Source: Akebia trifoliata (Eukaryota; Streptophyta; Magnoliopsida; Ranunculales; Lardizabalaceae). From it: a stretch of DNA of 64,000 nucleotides. Location of the stretch: contig CM030715.1 in the NCBI GenBank assembly GCA_017979445.1, positions 32,299,756 through 32,363,755 of the forward strand, written 5' to 3'. Position 1 is the stretch's first letter, and each line of letters starts with the position of its first letter. The translations under genes were made by a program, and so were the position numbers. This document shows, piece after piece, positions 13,222-25,757 of the stretch. The notes below the pieces were generated by a model. It had not been told where the DNA came from and made no database searches. It worked only from the letters and a program-made list of their open reading frames with translations.

Positions 13222-16200
13222 ATGGGGAGAGGAAGAGTAGAGCTGAAGAGGATAGAGAACAAGATCAACCGTCAGGTTACGTTCTCAAAGAGGAGGAATG
13301 GTTTGCTTAAGAAAGCTTATGAACTTTCTGTATTATGCGATGCTGAAGTTGGTCTCATAATTTTTTCTAGTCGCGGAAAGCTTTATGAGTTCGGAAGCGC
13401 CGGGTAACAAATCAACTTCAATCTTACGTTTCTCTCTCTCTTTTAAATAATAATTTTGATCTTGTTTTTAGGTTTCGAAGTGATAAATCTCTTTGTTTGA
13501 ATGCTGAATCTGTGTTTTTTTCTAAGTGCGATTTCTTTGTTTTTTTGCTCTTTGAATCCAAAGATCTAGAATTCTCACTTGTGTTTTGGTGCTTCTTGTT
13601 GTGCTCGTTATTTGTTGTTCTTTGGATCGAGAGAGGAAAGAAGAGAGAGAGAGAGCTCCTCATCGATAGAAGATTTGGAGACGAACAAATAGTATAGAGA
13701 CACGTTTCATATGTTTTCTCTCTCTCTCTTTTGGTTTCTCTGTGTTCTTTCCTCGTTAAGCTACGTTGGTTGGTACCAGCAAGAGAAAGCAAGAGACTGC
13801 TTTCCTTCATGAACTTGGTGTGTACGGTTGGAAATAATTTGACGAGGATCTCTCATCGAGGCGCGGTGCATCAGATCTAGGGCTTTTCCTCTATCTTTCT
13901 CTCTCTTTGCTAGAACTAGATCGATCTGGAGTCTTGTTTATTCTTCTGTTAATTACTTCATTTAGAATTTTTTTCGGGAACCAAATTTTTTTTCAAAAAA
14001 ATAAAATAAAAGCAAGTTGAATTTAGATCTTTAAGTTATATCTATTCTCTTTTAGTTTAATAAAAACAAACAAAAAGTAGAGAAATAGTGTAGACTCTTC
14101 GCCAGGAAACCAAAACAAAGAGAACTGTACTCGAGGAAAAAAAGAAAAGATGAAAGATTGTGAAGAGAGTAGCATCAAACTTGGAAGGAAACACACAATG
14201 ATGCTTGTCTGCTCAAACAAATCTAAAACAAAATAAAAAGTACAGTGTATATAAAGCATTCCTTCTGCTTTGCAGATGAAATAATGGACATGGTGTCGCC
14301 TTCGATCCAAAGGTTGATAACTGAAACCCTAGAAAAACCTGAGTGCAAAGAAGTGTAAAGCTTGCGTTTTTGAAGAATTTAGTATTTAGCGAAAAACTGT
14401 GGAGGGTTTTTATCTCCACTTTATATTTTATAAGTCAGAAATGAAATTTAAACTATTTATTTAATTTATGCTTTCTATTTTCTTTATTAACTGAGATTAA
14501 AACATTATTTGTTTTCTCTCTTTCTTTGTATAATTTACCACAAAATATACAAATTCGGCTCTATTTTGAAACTATCCATTTTCTCATATTATGAGGACTT
14601 TACAGATGAGATTTTACCTAATTAATTATTTCACATTTCGAGAAATATTGTTTTTGTTGCAGATGATTTTAACATATTTGAAAGGAAAATAAGACCATTT
14701 GTTTTCTGTTTGTCTACCTTAGTAAGCCCTAAGCTTGTTTGGTGTACTGACACATTCATATTTATGCACATTTCCAAAGAAAGCAAATATTGTTTGGAAA
14801 TGTTTTAGGCTTAGCAGGTCTAGTACAAATAAATTGTTAAATCATTTAAAAAAATTAACCTCGAAAGAATTAGTGATCAATTGAATGATTCCTATATTTA
14901 AAGTTTGTTGGCTCTTTAGTTTAAAGAGTAAAAGATGAAAAAACCAACTTGAAGAGTCTTTTTAAAAGTAAATGTTAAAATAAAATGGCGCTTCCACTCT
15001 CTACATGTAGAAAGCCTATAAGATTAGTTATTTTAATATTAAGAAATGAAAAACACTTTCCTTATATCCAAATATAGTAAGATTTTATATCTTATTAAGG
15101 GTCATTTGGCCCACATGGATGACTACATTGGCAATTCAATACAACATCCTTCTAGATTTTATTGAAAAACTCATATCTAAAAACTTGCACTACCTTAACA
15201 TTCTCACTAATTGATTGATTTTCTCCTCTTGTGCTCCTTGGTGTGCTTGTAACAATACTTCTCCAACGCCCAAGTCAGGACCTTAGTAGAAAAACAAAGT
15301 GCAGAATTTAGGAGAGGAGGAATTGTATACCTTTTAATACCCATTGCCTTTGTATTTATAGGGCTTGAACCCTAAGATCTTTTGTAATCCCTTTCCTAAA
15401 GTCTTCCTTGTCTGTTTTAGTAGTTTCCTCCTCTTAGGAATGTATTTACCCCTCATTCCATATTCATTCATTCCTTCTATTTAGGAATCCCCCATTTTTC
15501 TCTATAAACTCCTGCCCTAATCATGACTGAATCTCTCTTCTATGTTTCAACTTAACTCCATCCGAACTTAGGAGTCAACCTCTTCGTAGAGTCTTTCCAT
15601 TGTTCGACCTTATCAAGAAGTGAGATTTGATAAGTTGGATTCTTCTCATGTTCACCATCTCTGATACCTTTTCTACATGGTCAGAACTTAGATGTCGAAG
15701 TTCGACACTCCCCTTTTGTGATCCCAATGTGCCATGTATCACTCGTTGATGCCATACAAAAAATATCTTCCACAAAAGGTATGCATTCTCTAACCTTAGA
15801 ACCCCTCAAGAATTCCATGTACTTAGTTGGGTGTCGGAGGGTTGTGGTGCAAGAACACCTTAAAGCTTGTAGGAGAAGCATCAATCAAGGAGCAACAGAT
15901 CTTGAGTAACCTTAACCAATTCTTGACCCTTGAGGTGGAAGATAGGAATCTTTCACCTACAATATTATCAAGATTGAGTTATAAGCAATTATTGAGGCTC
16001 TCAAATTTTCTCAAATGAGAGGAGCTTAGATTGCATTGATATTTGCTTAGATTTAGCATATATGATAAATAATATTAATAGAGAAATTGATCCATTGCGA
16101 AAATATTTATTTAGTATCCAAAAAAATTCAAAGACTTCAAGTGCAATTCACAAGATGTGGTTTTGAGTTTTAGTGGGGAAAAAAATAGAGCAGCAAAGTT

Positions 16201-19200
16201 TGGAGCCTTATCTAGACAATGTTGTGGTCTATCTTTGATGATGATTCTATTCCTCGCGAATTAGCTTTAACTTTGTAGGATGAGCTAACTTGTAATTACA
16301 CGAGCGTATGAACTTCTTTATTCCTAATAAAGGGTGGGATCCCTCATCAAACAGCTTGCCAATAAAAAAAATATAAATAATGGAAATTCAACCTATGGGG
16401 TTGTTTCTCACCTCTATTCCCAAGAGGAAGAACTTGGATCTAACCATAAAAAGAACGTTTGGTTAAAATAACTCTCTTCTTGGACCACCTCTGTCACTAT
16501 GAATGCCCTTGATTGGTGTTGAGGGCTTGAGTTTAGCGTCCTAAACCGGTAAGAGATTAAGATGCATCACATGAAGGTGCGTGAGATACACTACATCTTT
16601 GTCAGTGTTTCTCATCACTAGGTTGTGTGAGAAGTATGCTCAGTATATTCAATTAGTATCTTTCAAATTAAGAGAATGTACCAACTTGCTAAATTGGTTG
16701 AAGTCTGAGAGGGTTGGTATCACGACGTGGGTTCAAATTGACCCTCACATACTAATTATTGACAACTAATTTTGCTTACCTAGCAAAAAAAATCTTTCAA
16801 ATTAAGTAGTGGTGATTAGGATTTTAATCTAAATAGTAAGAGTAATTTATGTCAATGAGGATCTTTATATTAAGTTTACTTTCTACATCTTCACTGATTA
16901 TCTTTGTAAATTGCAACCACAAAATGGGTAAGTTTGCGTGCGAGAACAAGGGGCATACATTTCATTTCGCACATAATATATCATGGAATCAGAACTGGGG
17001 TTCACCTTCCGTGACGGCTTGCATATCAACTCAGAGTGAGTAATAAGTTTAGGATGGAGTTTATGGAATACCCTTAGGTTTGGACACACCAGAAGGAAGG
17101 ATGTCCATGAGAAAACAAAAGCAACAAGCTACCTAGGTTTCATAGAACCCATAATTAAGTACCTTAGGAAGGTACTTTTCACTATGTCATTCAGAGTTTT
17201 GCTAAGATTCCATTTGAATTTTGCCCTAATTTTCTCCATTTTTTTCTACATTTTTTCATTTGTATTCTAGATTCATTTCGGAACACAATCATGTTGCTCT
17301 TCATTTCGGTATTGCAAAATCATTACTTGATTTCTATCGTGTGACAACCTGATCATTTTTTTTTTGGTCAAAATATATAGACTAGTATTATTTTCTGCTT
17401 ATTATAATTGGGAATAAAAGATGTTTATTCATCTTTCTTTTAGTATATCCAGACATATCTGGATGAAGATCATCCAACCATAATGATCATATATCATCAT
17501 TGTTTTTAGACGCTCGCATGCATTATAATTTTAAGAAAATAACATAATATTTAAAATAACTAATTTTAAAAAACTAAAATATAAGGATAACCATTACATA
17601 TTTCTCAATTTCAAATTCACACAATCAAATTTCAAGTTTTAATACATGACAATAAATAATGATATAAAATATTACACTTTCATGTCTTAGCATAATCCAA
17701 ATAACTTGTATTTGAATAGTTGAAAGTCTCTACAAAAAATAACTTTTCATATTTATTTTAAAAATACAACTAAATATTCTTATTTTTCAAAAATTCAATT
17801 TTGTAATACTTAATATGATAAATCAACTCAACTTAAACATTTTATTTGCATATATTTCTACTTTCTATTTGAATTCATTTTTAAGTATTCCAATTATAGT
17901 ATATACTAGCTAGCAGTAACAAAGAATTATAAGCCAAAAAAAAAACATCATAAAAAAATCTTGAATAGATAGCAAAAAATAAAGAATAAAGAAAAATATA
18001 AAGAAATTAGAGGAAGAAATGAATTATTAAAAAAGTTAATTGAGATGTATGTCTGTTAGGTGCCTCATGGTTTGAGGCATTGCCTGGACTGTTTTTATAT
18101 TTTTATCTAATACCTCAGGGTGTTTTTAATAACCCTCATTCTAAGGCGCACCTTGACACTTAAGCGCCACACGCTTATAAAAACATTGATCATCATTTTT
18201 TGCTTTCCCATATGGGACTCTAGGATGATTTTATGACAATGTAACTTGTAATCATTCTAGGAAATATTAATAAAAAGGTGGGGTCCCAAAACACATGCTT
18301 ACTGATAAAAATAAAAATAAAAAGAATCAGAAGACATAACTCTAATCTGATACGTAGAGGTGTAGTCCTTAAAAAATGGAGAATCGTGAAGTGTTAAAAT
18401 TTTCTAAGTTTGAATATTCAAAACACAAATGAATACAGCAACTTTTGTGAATTCCTAACTTTCACCCCCAACTCTCTTCTACCAAACAAGAACTTTATCG
18501 ATTGTTGAAGAAACAACATCTTTATTACCTTGGTTCAAGATTTAAAGAAGAAAAAAAATAGGAAAGGCTATCCGCACATTGCATTATATATGTGTGCTAC
18601 CATACCTTAGATATCACTATTGCGGTATCTGCTACTTCAAGAAAAATCATTCCATCCCAACATTCCAAACTTCCTAAATCTTAATTTGAAAATTTGGAAC
18701 ATCCAATTACTTCAGTATTTTCCGTCAACCTTTGAATTCTTTGTTAATATATGGCAACAATAAAGGGTAAAAATTTGTATGAATTTTATCACATTAATTT
18801 ATCACTTATCTTTTTATATTGTAATAACTATTGTATAATCATTAAAAGGGAGCAAATTAAGTAGTGAACTGATTGATCGTGATTGTAAAATCTACAGTCC
18901 TGTTATACACAATGATGGAGAGATTTGGGAAGATATTGCCCATAGAATCAAAATTGAATGGTTAAATATATAAGGTGGTAGTAAGACCAAATATGCTTTT
19001 ATAGAGTTGAATGTTGAGTGATCAAGAAACATTTTGTTAATAAATCAAATTTAGCTTTTACAATTTAATTGGTGATGAATTAAATTAATAACTCACAAGC
19101 ATACATGTGTGATGTAATATACCTCCAAGGATTGACTAGCGTAACCAAAACTATCGGATACGAAAATGGATAAAATCTAAAATCTAAAAATTGAAAATTT

Positions 19201-22200
19201 CTTGATTGAAAACTAAATCTAATGGACTAAAAAAATATGAAATTCAATAGGGGAAAACTGTTAAGGATTTGAAGATCCACCACAAAATTGTAATTGATAA
19301 TTTTATTTATTTTTTAATTTTCAATCACTCAATTGAATCTATATAAAGATTAGAAATTTGACATTTGAGATTCGAACCTAATAAAATTTTCATAAAAATA
19401 ATGAATTTAGGAATTGTTATTGTAAAGAAATTTTCACGCTTTATTCTACTACAAAGAATCCCAAGCATCTAATGTAACAGAATGCACATCAGATTAAGAA
19501 ATTTTATAAATAAATTAATAAGATTGATATTCTAATAAAATAATAATGCATTAATCAATAATAAAAGAAATAAGATTACAATCTTGTAGCTTCCCTTCTC
19601 ATCTTAACATTGATTCTAGCTGATCATCATAAAATGCATCAAATTTTTATCGAGTAAAATAAATGAATAATAAAAAGAAAATAGAGAGAAAGCAAACACA
19701 ACCTATTTAATTCTTTACACCTAATCTCTCTCCATCCTTCACTTTTCCTTCATGATGGTTGACTTCGTAATAACTTTGAGAAAAGATGAAGAGATTTCAA
19801 AGAAAAATAATGAAAAAGAAAATTAGGTGATACCGACAAAAAAAAAATGGTGATAGAGTGGAAGAAATTGAAGATGTGAATTGTAGTAACCAACATTAAG
19901 GTTGGAGTTGGAGAGACTATATAGAAAATAAAAATAAGAAGATTTGAAATTGTGGAGGATGGGGAGAGAAAGAGAGAAAGTAGAGAAAGATAGAGAGAGA
20001 AATCGTGGGAACATGGGAGATGTGTGGGAATCGTAGAGAGAGAAAATGCAGGAGAAAAGATAGATAACATTGTAGAAAATGTGGGAAAGATAGATGAGAG
20101 AGAAAAAGACAGAAAATTTGGAGAGGTGAGAGAAAATATGCTGAGAATGAATTGGTACATTGGATGTGGTGGAAAATCTCTTCAATATTTCTTCTTTGGT
20201 CATTTGTACTCCAAAAAATTTCCTCCACCCTTTTTAACTGTTATTGTACCAAAAATCCATCTCTAACATCTTTCTTACACTTTGAGCCTCCCCTACCTAT
20301 GAAAATAAAAATTAATAAGTTAATTCTAAATAATCAAATTAATTTAAATTTTGGTAATAAATTGAAGAATTATTCATCATTATATACTTTTATTAGTACC
20401 AACTAGGAATAGCTCAAATAGGTGATGAAATAAGAGAAAGTCAAACCTTCTTTTTATTGAGAGTAAATTCATTTCTTTTTATTGTCTCCATCCAAGTGTT
20501 TTTACATCTTCGTTTGCTTTTTAGTATCCCAACTTCAATATTTCTTCTAGTTGGCATTGTAATCAACTTTCGTTGAACATGCCTAAACCATCTTAGCCAT
20601 CCATCATATTTGTAGAACTCCACACTAATCTAGAAGCTACAAATTTGCAATCTTCCAAGGGTTAAATAAAATCACTAGTTCATCAAACTCTTCTTATGCG
20701 ATCTTTTGCAATAACGGGTCAGTTGAGACTAGGTGGAAGGAAATCAAAAATTATGGAAACGCGTAAGTATCTAATATATGTATCTATCGACATAAAATTT
20801 CAATAGTTTTAGTTATAGTCTAAGAAACTTTCAAGAATTACAACTATACCTCTATATTCATTTCTTATATATGGGTATTTTAGTCATCTTGACATAATCC
20901 AACAGTTAGAAGCTGTTTTCAAGAAACAATAATCTCAATTTGGTGGACACATCACAAACTTCTTGAGCATGGTCACCAAATGATAATTTAATTGATCGCA
21001 GAAGTTGGCATCAATTTCAATTTCCAAACAGCCCCTACATAATTTAGTGCATTCTCCCCCACATGTGGTATAATAATTATGTGAAAAACTGACAAGGGTT
21101 TGAACTCTGGAAGAAAAGATTAATTCCTTGTTGCCCACAATCTAGTGTTTAATGAGAATGCCTTCGTGAGTTTCTCGACAAAGATTCTGGTTTTTTGTGA
21201 GCTATGTACTAATAATTTGGTTTTATTTTCAGTATGAATAGAACTGTTGAGCGATACCAACGATGCTGTTATACTCCTCAAGATAGCAATGTTGCCGATC
21301 ATGAATCACAGGTTTGTGTTTCTAACTTTATTTTTTTTAACGTATATTATGCTTAATGCAATGATGGTCTTTATGCTAGCTAGATTTAAATGTTCTCTTC
21401 TCATGGTTTGTGAAACCTGTGATGTTTACTTTTGAATCGTTACTACAACTTCTTGATGTTAAAATAGACCATAATCAGTTGTTTTAGATTATGCCAAATC
21501 ATCAAGTCCTCTGGAACTTCAAATTTAGTACCTTAATTGCAGACCCAATGCAAAGATGACTGAAAACTTAGCAACCATCACCTTTTCATGGTTGTAAAGA
21601 AGTACCCCTTTGAAAACTATCCTCAGACATCAATTATAAACTCAAAAAAAAAAAAAAAAAAGAAGGAAACACAGGCCTCTCCAAAACCATTATTTATAAG
21701 TAGGTCATCAATGACCTTAAATTTCCTACAAGCCTCAGCCGAAACGAGTTTTCAAGGATACAGATTTTGGGTATCAAGATTGATGTAAAGAAAATTGATT
21801 TGTAGAGTCTAGAACAACTTTAAAGGCCTCGCATAGTGATTGGAAGCCTGAGGAAGAAATTTGAGCTCATTATTACGTGCTCATAGTCCTTATATAAAAA
21901 AAAAATCTTATTTAATTCATTCAATTCAAGTTGAGTTGGGTTTGATTATTCTTTTGAGTAAGCTAGTTAATTCGGCTGTGTTGTAATTCAAAATTCAAAT
22001 AGCTAGCATTTCTTATAGACCATACTAGAAAATGGTCCGACTTAATTCAAAAAAGATTTACTTTTGTATTTCCCATCCTCATTACTTCTAGACCATTATT
22101 TAATCCTTTTTGAAGAATGAAATTTTTTTACTCAACCATTATGTTGTTTTTTTACCCAAGAACAAGATTTGGATTTTCAACCTGGCTTTGTTATAATTCT

Positions 22201-25086
22201 AAATTGCTTTTCATGCATACATAACGAATGCACGATATCTCAGTAGTGGAAAACTCGTAGGCTAGCTTAGAATTTGTTTTCAGATGTCGACATTCTCATC
22301 ATAATTTCTCTTTCTAATTATACTAACTGATTTGATCCATTATTTTCCTATTCTGAGATGTCTAATGGAGCTTTCTAAAGAGGGATCAGTTGAATTACTT
22401 ATAATATCAATGATCGTCTTCAATTAAGTTATATTTTTTGTTTCTATATATTATTGTCTTTGTTTTTATTGCTGTCGCTCAATGCAGAGCTGGTACCAAG
22501 AGGTCTCGAAGTTAAAGGCTAGATTTGAATCTCTGCAGCGCACGCAAAGGTTATGTCAAACTTAATTTCTATGAACATATTTCTCTAATTAATCTAGTTT
22601 TATTGTAAGATTACAACTTTGACTACTAGTGTACTACTTTTATTTCAAAATTAATAATTTCCTAATTGGTATCCCATGTTAAGGCATTTGCTTGGGGAAG
22701 ATCTTGGACCACTTAGTGTGAAAGAATTGCAGACTCTTGAGAAACAGCTTGAAGGAGCTCTCACACAAGCTAGGCAGCGAAAGGTATGTGTGAAGATTTA
22801 ATAAAGTTTAGAATGGTGTCAAGAAGAATTCCATTATATCTCTTTGGGTTAAGTTTTTATGCTTTAGTAGTTATCATATTTAAACCATCTTAAATATGAA
22901 CAACTTTAGTAGAAGGTTTGCATTGGTTAAGGCAAAATTGAATGCATAGAAACAATTGAAGGTTTACGTTCTTTTTCCGATTTTTGGTTTATATTTTTTC
23001 TAGTGGCTTTAGATAGAGTGATATTGAAGAGCAAGATTCGTATAGCCAAATCCAAACCTTTGGGGAGTTGGAGCATTTTCCTCTAATTATTATATCATTA
23101 GACCAAACATCGCTTCTTTAATTTGTTTTTGTTTGGTAGGAATTATCATTAAGAATATTCCTTGTATCTTGAGTAAGTAAACATTATGGGGGACATGTGG
23201 TTTGACTAATTTTATGGAGTTGAATGTTGGGCAGTCAAGAAGCATTATGTTAATAGATTTAGTATAATAGAGATGAGGATGTTGAGATGGATGAATGGAA
23301 AGCCTGGGAAAGATAAAATTAGAAATGAAAGTACTTGGAAAAATGCAGGAGTAGCTTTAATAGGCAATAAACTAAGAGAAAGTCGGTTGAGATGGTTTGG
23401 ATTTGTTCAATGAAGGCCAATTATAGAACCACTTGGCTTTGGACAAAGTGGAATGGAGAACTAAAATAGGATTTGCCTAGCCTTAACAAATTTTTTGTAA
23501 TTTGCTTTTCCTGCACCCTTCTTGTTTCTCATTATCCAACACTTTCTGATTTGTATTTGTTCTCTTGTTTTTCACCAAAGTAATAATTTTGGAATGCTTG
23601 ACGACACACTTATTTCCCTCTAATTCTCCTTTATTCTCTTGTTCTTTCAGTTTTTACCTTAAGTAGTGTTCTTATGTACAAATGCTCTTAATCTTGTTGT
23701 TTTGTTAATTGTATAAAATCAAAATTACCACTTGTTTAGATATTTGTTCATTTTCCTTAAATGCAGACACAGATAATGGTAGAGCAAATGGAAGAACTCC
23801 GCAGAAAGGTATGCACATGGATTATAAAATCTACTTGGTTTTGCTCAACAATTTTTTATTATTAAAAGTCCTATCTTTTGCTCTCAGCTGTGGTCCAGTG
23901 TGTCCATTTTTCTTTCCATTAGTAGTCTACTTCTTCCAGACAACTCTATTGGATATTGATAAATCATCAAATATTTATGAAATGAGGTCAACTCATCGAA
24001 CTGCTACACCTCAATTAGTTGCATAATCTTTGTTTGGTGTTTATAATACTGATCACAACCCATTGATGATCCTATGCACCAATATCATAAGGTCAAAAGT
24101 TCGAGGCCAACTAATCTACAAAAGAAATGATCAACTAATTAATTTTGATGCAACTACTTCCAGATTTGGGCTTAGACCCATAGCTCAGTTGGTTTGACAA
24201 ATGCACAGCAACTTTGAGTCCCTGGGTTCAAATCCAGCTTACCCATAATTCAAGACATCTAAACCAATAATGTTCTCTCTAAACTCTTAACATTCAAGCA
24301 GAGAAATATATATAAGGCTTGAAGTATGTAATGCTTTTGTCAAGTTCCATAAAATACTTGACTATGTTTCTTGGGGACCATTTCTGAATTTTTATGGGTA
24401 GTATTTTGTAATGTTTCTTCGATACTTCTGTACATCGGATTATGAGGTAATACCAAAATTGTCTATTTCCTTTAGTTTTGTACAAAATTTCCAGCACCTT
24501 TGTTACATAATATTTTCCATCAATCATCATTTTTTTCTGATTAATGAAGCAATCTTTTGGATTTTCTGTTAACATTGTCAGGAGCGACATCTTGGAGATA
24601 TAAACAAGGAGCTTAAAACTAAGGTTTTTACTTCAAGTGTGGTTGCCCAGTACTCCTGAAATATTTTTTCTTCAACTAATTATGTAGTAATAATATTGAT
24701 CAATTCTTCATGTTCTGATGTCTTACATTTCAGCTTGAGACAGAAGGGCAGGGTTCATTAAGAGCCATTCAAGGATTATGGGAATCTAATGCATTAATTC
24801 CAAACAACAACTTTCCTGTTCATCCTCCTCAATCCAATCCCATGGACTGTGAGCCCACCTTACAAATTGGGTACATTTGACAACGATTCTCGTTTCCATT
24901 TTTTTTTTTTTTTTTGTACAAAAAAAATATATATATATCTTTTGTTGAGATTAAGGTACATTACATAAGAGATGAATGCAATGTAGCTGTTGGAACAGGT
25001 ACCACAACTTTTCTCAACACGAAGGAGCTACTGTTCCGAGGAGTGTAGCTGGTGAGAATAACTTCATTCAGGGATGGGTCCTTTGA
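13222..25086 (+). CDS. AGL6: AGL6-like MIKC-type MADS-box transcription factor, 8 coding exons, 243 aa
   Basis: Exons that join in frame are 13222-13403, 21233-21311, 22488-22549, 22684-22783, 23767-23808, 24582-24623, 24734-24870 and 24999-25086; all introns are GT-AG and the total is 732 nt including the stop. Residues 1-61 are a complete MADS DNA-binding domain starting [14 protein letters not shown]. The I region is about 62-87 and the K domain about 88-176, including [17 protein letters not shown], which should form the amphipathic helices for dimers and tetramers. The C-terminus has both AGL6 hallmarks, [10 protein letters not shown] and the end [10 protein letters not shown], which separate it from SEP and SQUA proteins. 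The two 42-nt exons 5 and 6 are typical of MIKC genes. AGL6 proteins act in the nucleus in floral meristem and floral organ specification. Oddities: Gly44 where AGL6 proteins usually have Ala ([11 protein letters not shown]), and an I region starting MNRTVERYQ instead of the usual TKTLERYQ-like sequence. The subfamily call rests on remembered motifs. Confidence 0.95.
15240..15720 (-). repeat. LTR-like repeat inside AGL6 intron 1
   Basis: On the minus strand there is a TATA-type segment (CTATAAATACAAAGGCAATG) followed by CTCC/CTAAATTC-rich sequence, resembling a retrotransposon long terminal repeat. No paired copy, primer-binding site or flanking duplication was found. It could be a solo LTR or another repeat. 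Confidence 0.3.
16670..16790 (+). mobile_element. SINE-like remnant
   Basis: A box-A-like CTAAATTGGTTGAAG and a box-B-like GGGTTCAAATTGACCC are about 35 bp apart, followed by TTACCTAGCAAAAAAAA as a short tail. Decayed. Confidence 0.5.
18975..19050 (+). pseudogene. LINE reverse-transcriptase fragment
   Basis: The translated segment reads approximately as a decayed form of [15 protein letters not shown], the same C-terminal RT block as the fragment at 23205. It has stop codons and is very short. Confidence 0.5.
19870..20130 (+). repeat. Purine-rich GA tract
   Basis: The plus strand is strongly purine-biased, with repeated GAGAGAGAAA and GATAGATGAGAG words. The minus strand therefore shows long Ser/Phe/Leu-rich ORFs that are composition artefacts. 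Confidence 0.6.
20441..20640 (-). pseudogene. C-terminal fragment of a non-LTR retrotransposon reverse transcriptase
   Basis: The minus-strand translation includes [10 protein letters not shown], then PTRRN and a [11 protein letters not shown] block. This is the usual C-terminal signature of a plant LINE-type polyprotein (RWFGHVQRR, then RPKRTWMEVVKKD). Only about 60 residues remain. It lies in AGL6 intron 1, antisense to the gene. Confidence 0.75.
23205..23470 (+). pseudogene. C-terminal fragment of a non-LTR retrotransposon reverse transcriptase
   Basis: The frame starting near 23212 reads [20 protein letters not shown], then [20 protein letters not shown] and [11 protein letters not shown] followed by a stop. 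This is the same LINE domain as at 20441 but in sense orientation, within AGL6 intron 4. No endonuclease or RT core remains. Confidence 0.8.
24167..24246 (+). mobile_element. SINE, family with GGGCTTAGACCCATAGCTCA head
   Basis: The head TGGGCTTAGACCCATAGCTC overlaps a box A (TAGCTCAGTTGGTTTGAC); box B is GGGTTCAAATCC; it ends AGCTTACCCAT. The same family occurs at 38890-38989 and, inverted, at 39654-39745. It lies in AGL6 intron 5. Confidence 0.75.
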
Positions 25087-25643
25087 TCTACTTCGAACAA
25101 AAAAAAAAACATAGTACATATCCTCGATTTTATGGTCTAAATACTATGTTATATGTGGAATTAACAACTAATATGATAATCAACATTTGCATGCTTTTTA
25201 CGGTGTCGTGTGGTGGAGTTCAAGTGCACACTTCTGTGTTTATACTGTACGCCAATTCGACCTACCCACTCGAACGGGCCTGTTTGTTAAGTTGGTTGGT
25301 TCAAAACCCGCCTTCACCTAATAATTACTAACCACTAACTCGCTTATAAAATAATAAAAAACTTAAAAAGCAGGGCTCGGGCAAATTGGGTCGAACTAAA
25401 CCCAGTTTGTTTATAACTTTATGCACCCTTAACAAATCGTTGGCACACATACGTAAAGTTTTGTTGTGATCGTGTGTTTGGAATATGCCTATGTTGCATC
25501 ATTAGTTAGGCCCCATGTATATGGTTAACAGACCTATTATATGACAATAATGTGAGGTGAATTTCATTGTGAATGTTATAGACCTTATGGCCATAGAAGG
25601 CCAGCTATTTCATGGGATTGTCATTTGGGTATTGGATAGGCAT

Positions 25644-25757
25644 GCACGAGACCAATCTAAGCCCACCAATATTGGGCCAGGCTTAAGCCTAACATCGTAG
25701 GCACGAGACCAATCTAAGCCCACCAAGATTGGGCCAGGTTTAAGCCCTATAACATCT
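25644..25757. repeat. Two-copy tandem repeat, 57-bp period
   Basis: GCACGAGACCAATCTAAGCC occurs at 25644 and again at 25701, each followed by CACCAA(T/G)ATTGGGCCAGG. The copies differ by a few bases. GGGCTTAGATTGG-like words inside hint at a SINE or MITE origin. Confidence 0.75.

Larger units (their letters stand above)
13404..21232 (+). other. 7.8-kb first intron of the AGL6-like gene
   Basis: The intron runs from the GT after the MADS exon to the AG before the I-region exon. It is far longer than the other six introns of this gene (128 to about 1,180 nt). Long first introns of MADS-box genes often hold cis-regulatory elements, which is family knowledge and was not demonstrated here. Contents seen: pyrimidine-rich sequence after the donor (13425-13740); an LTR-like or repeat block around 15240-15720; one arm of a foldback family near 15060-15200; SINE-like sequence near 16670-16790; LINE reverse-transcriptase C-terminal fragments near 18975-19050 and 20441-20640; and a purine-rich tract at 19870-20130. 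No complete gene was found inside. Confidence 0.9.

Noticed and set aside
13424..13810. 128-residue minus-strand ORF in AGL6 intron 1
   Set aside because: Charged low-complexity peptide from CTCT repeats next to the splice donor; no support.
19750..20228. Three overlapping minus-strand ORFs of 103-136 residues
   Set aside because: They are Ser/Phe/Leu-rich translations of a GA tract; no domain and no gene context.
24167..24246. A functional tRNA gene
   Set aside because: Box A and box B are present, but the sequence does not form a full cloverleaf and recurs with a SINE head and tail.
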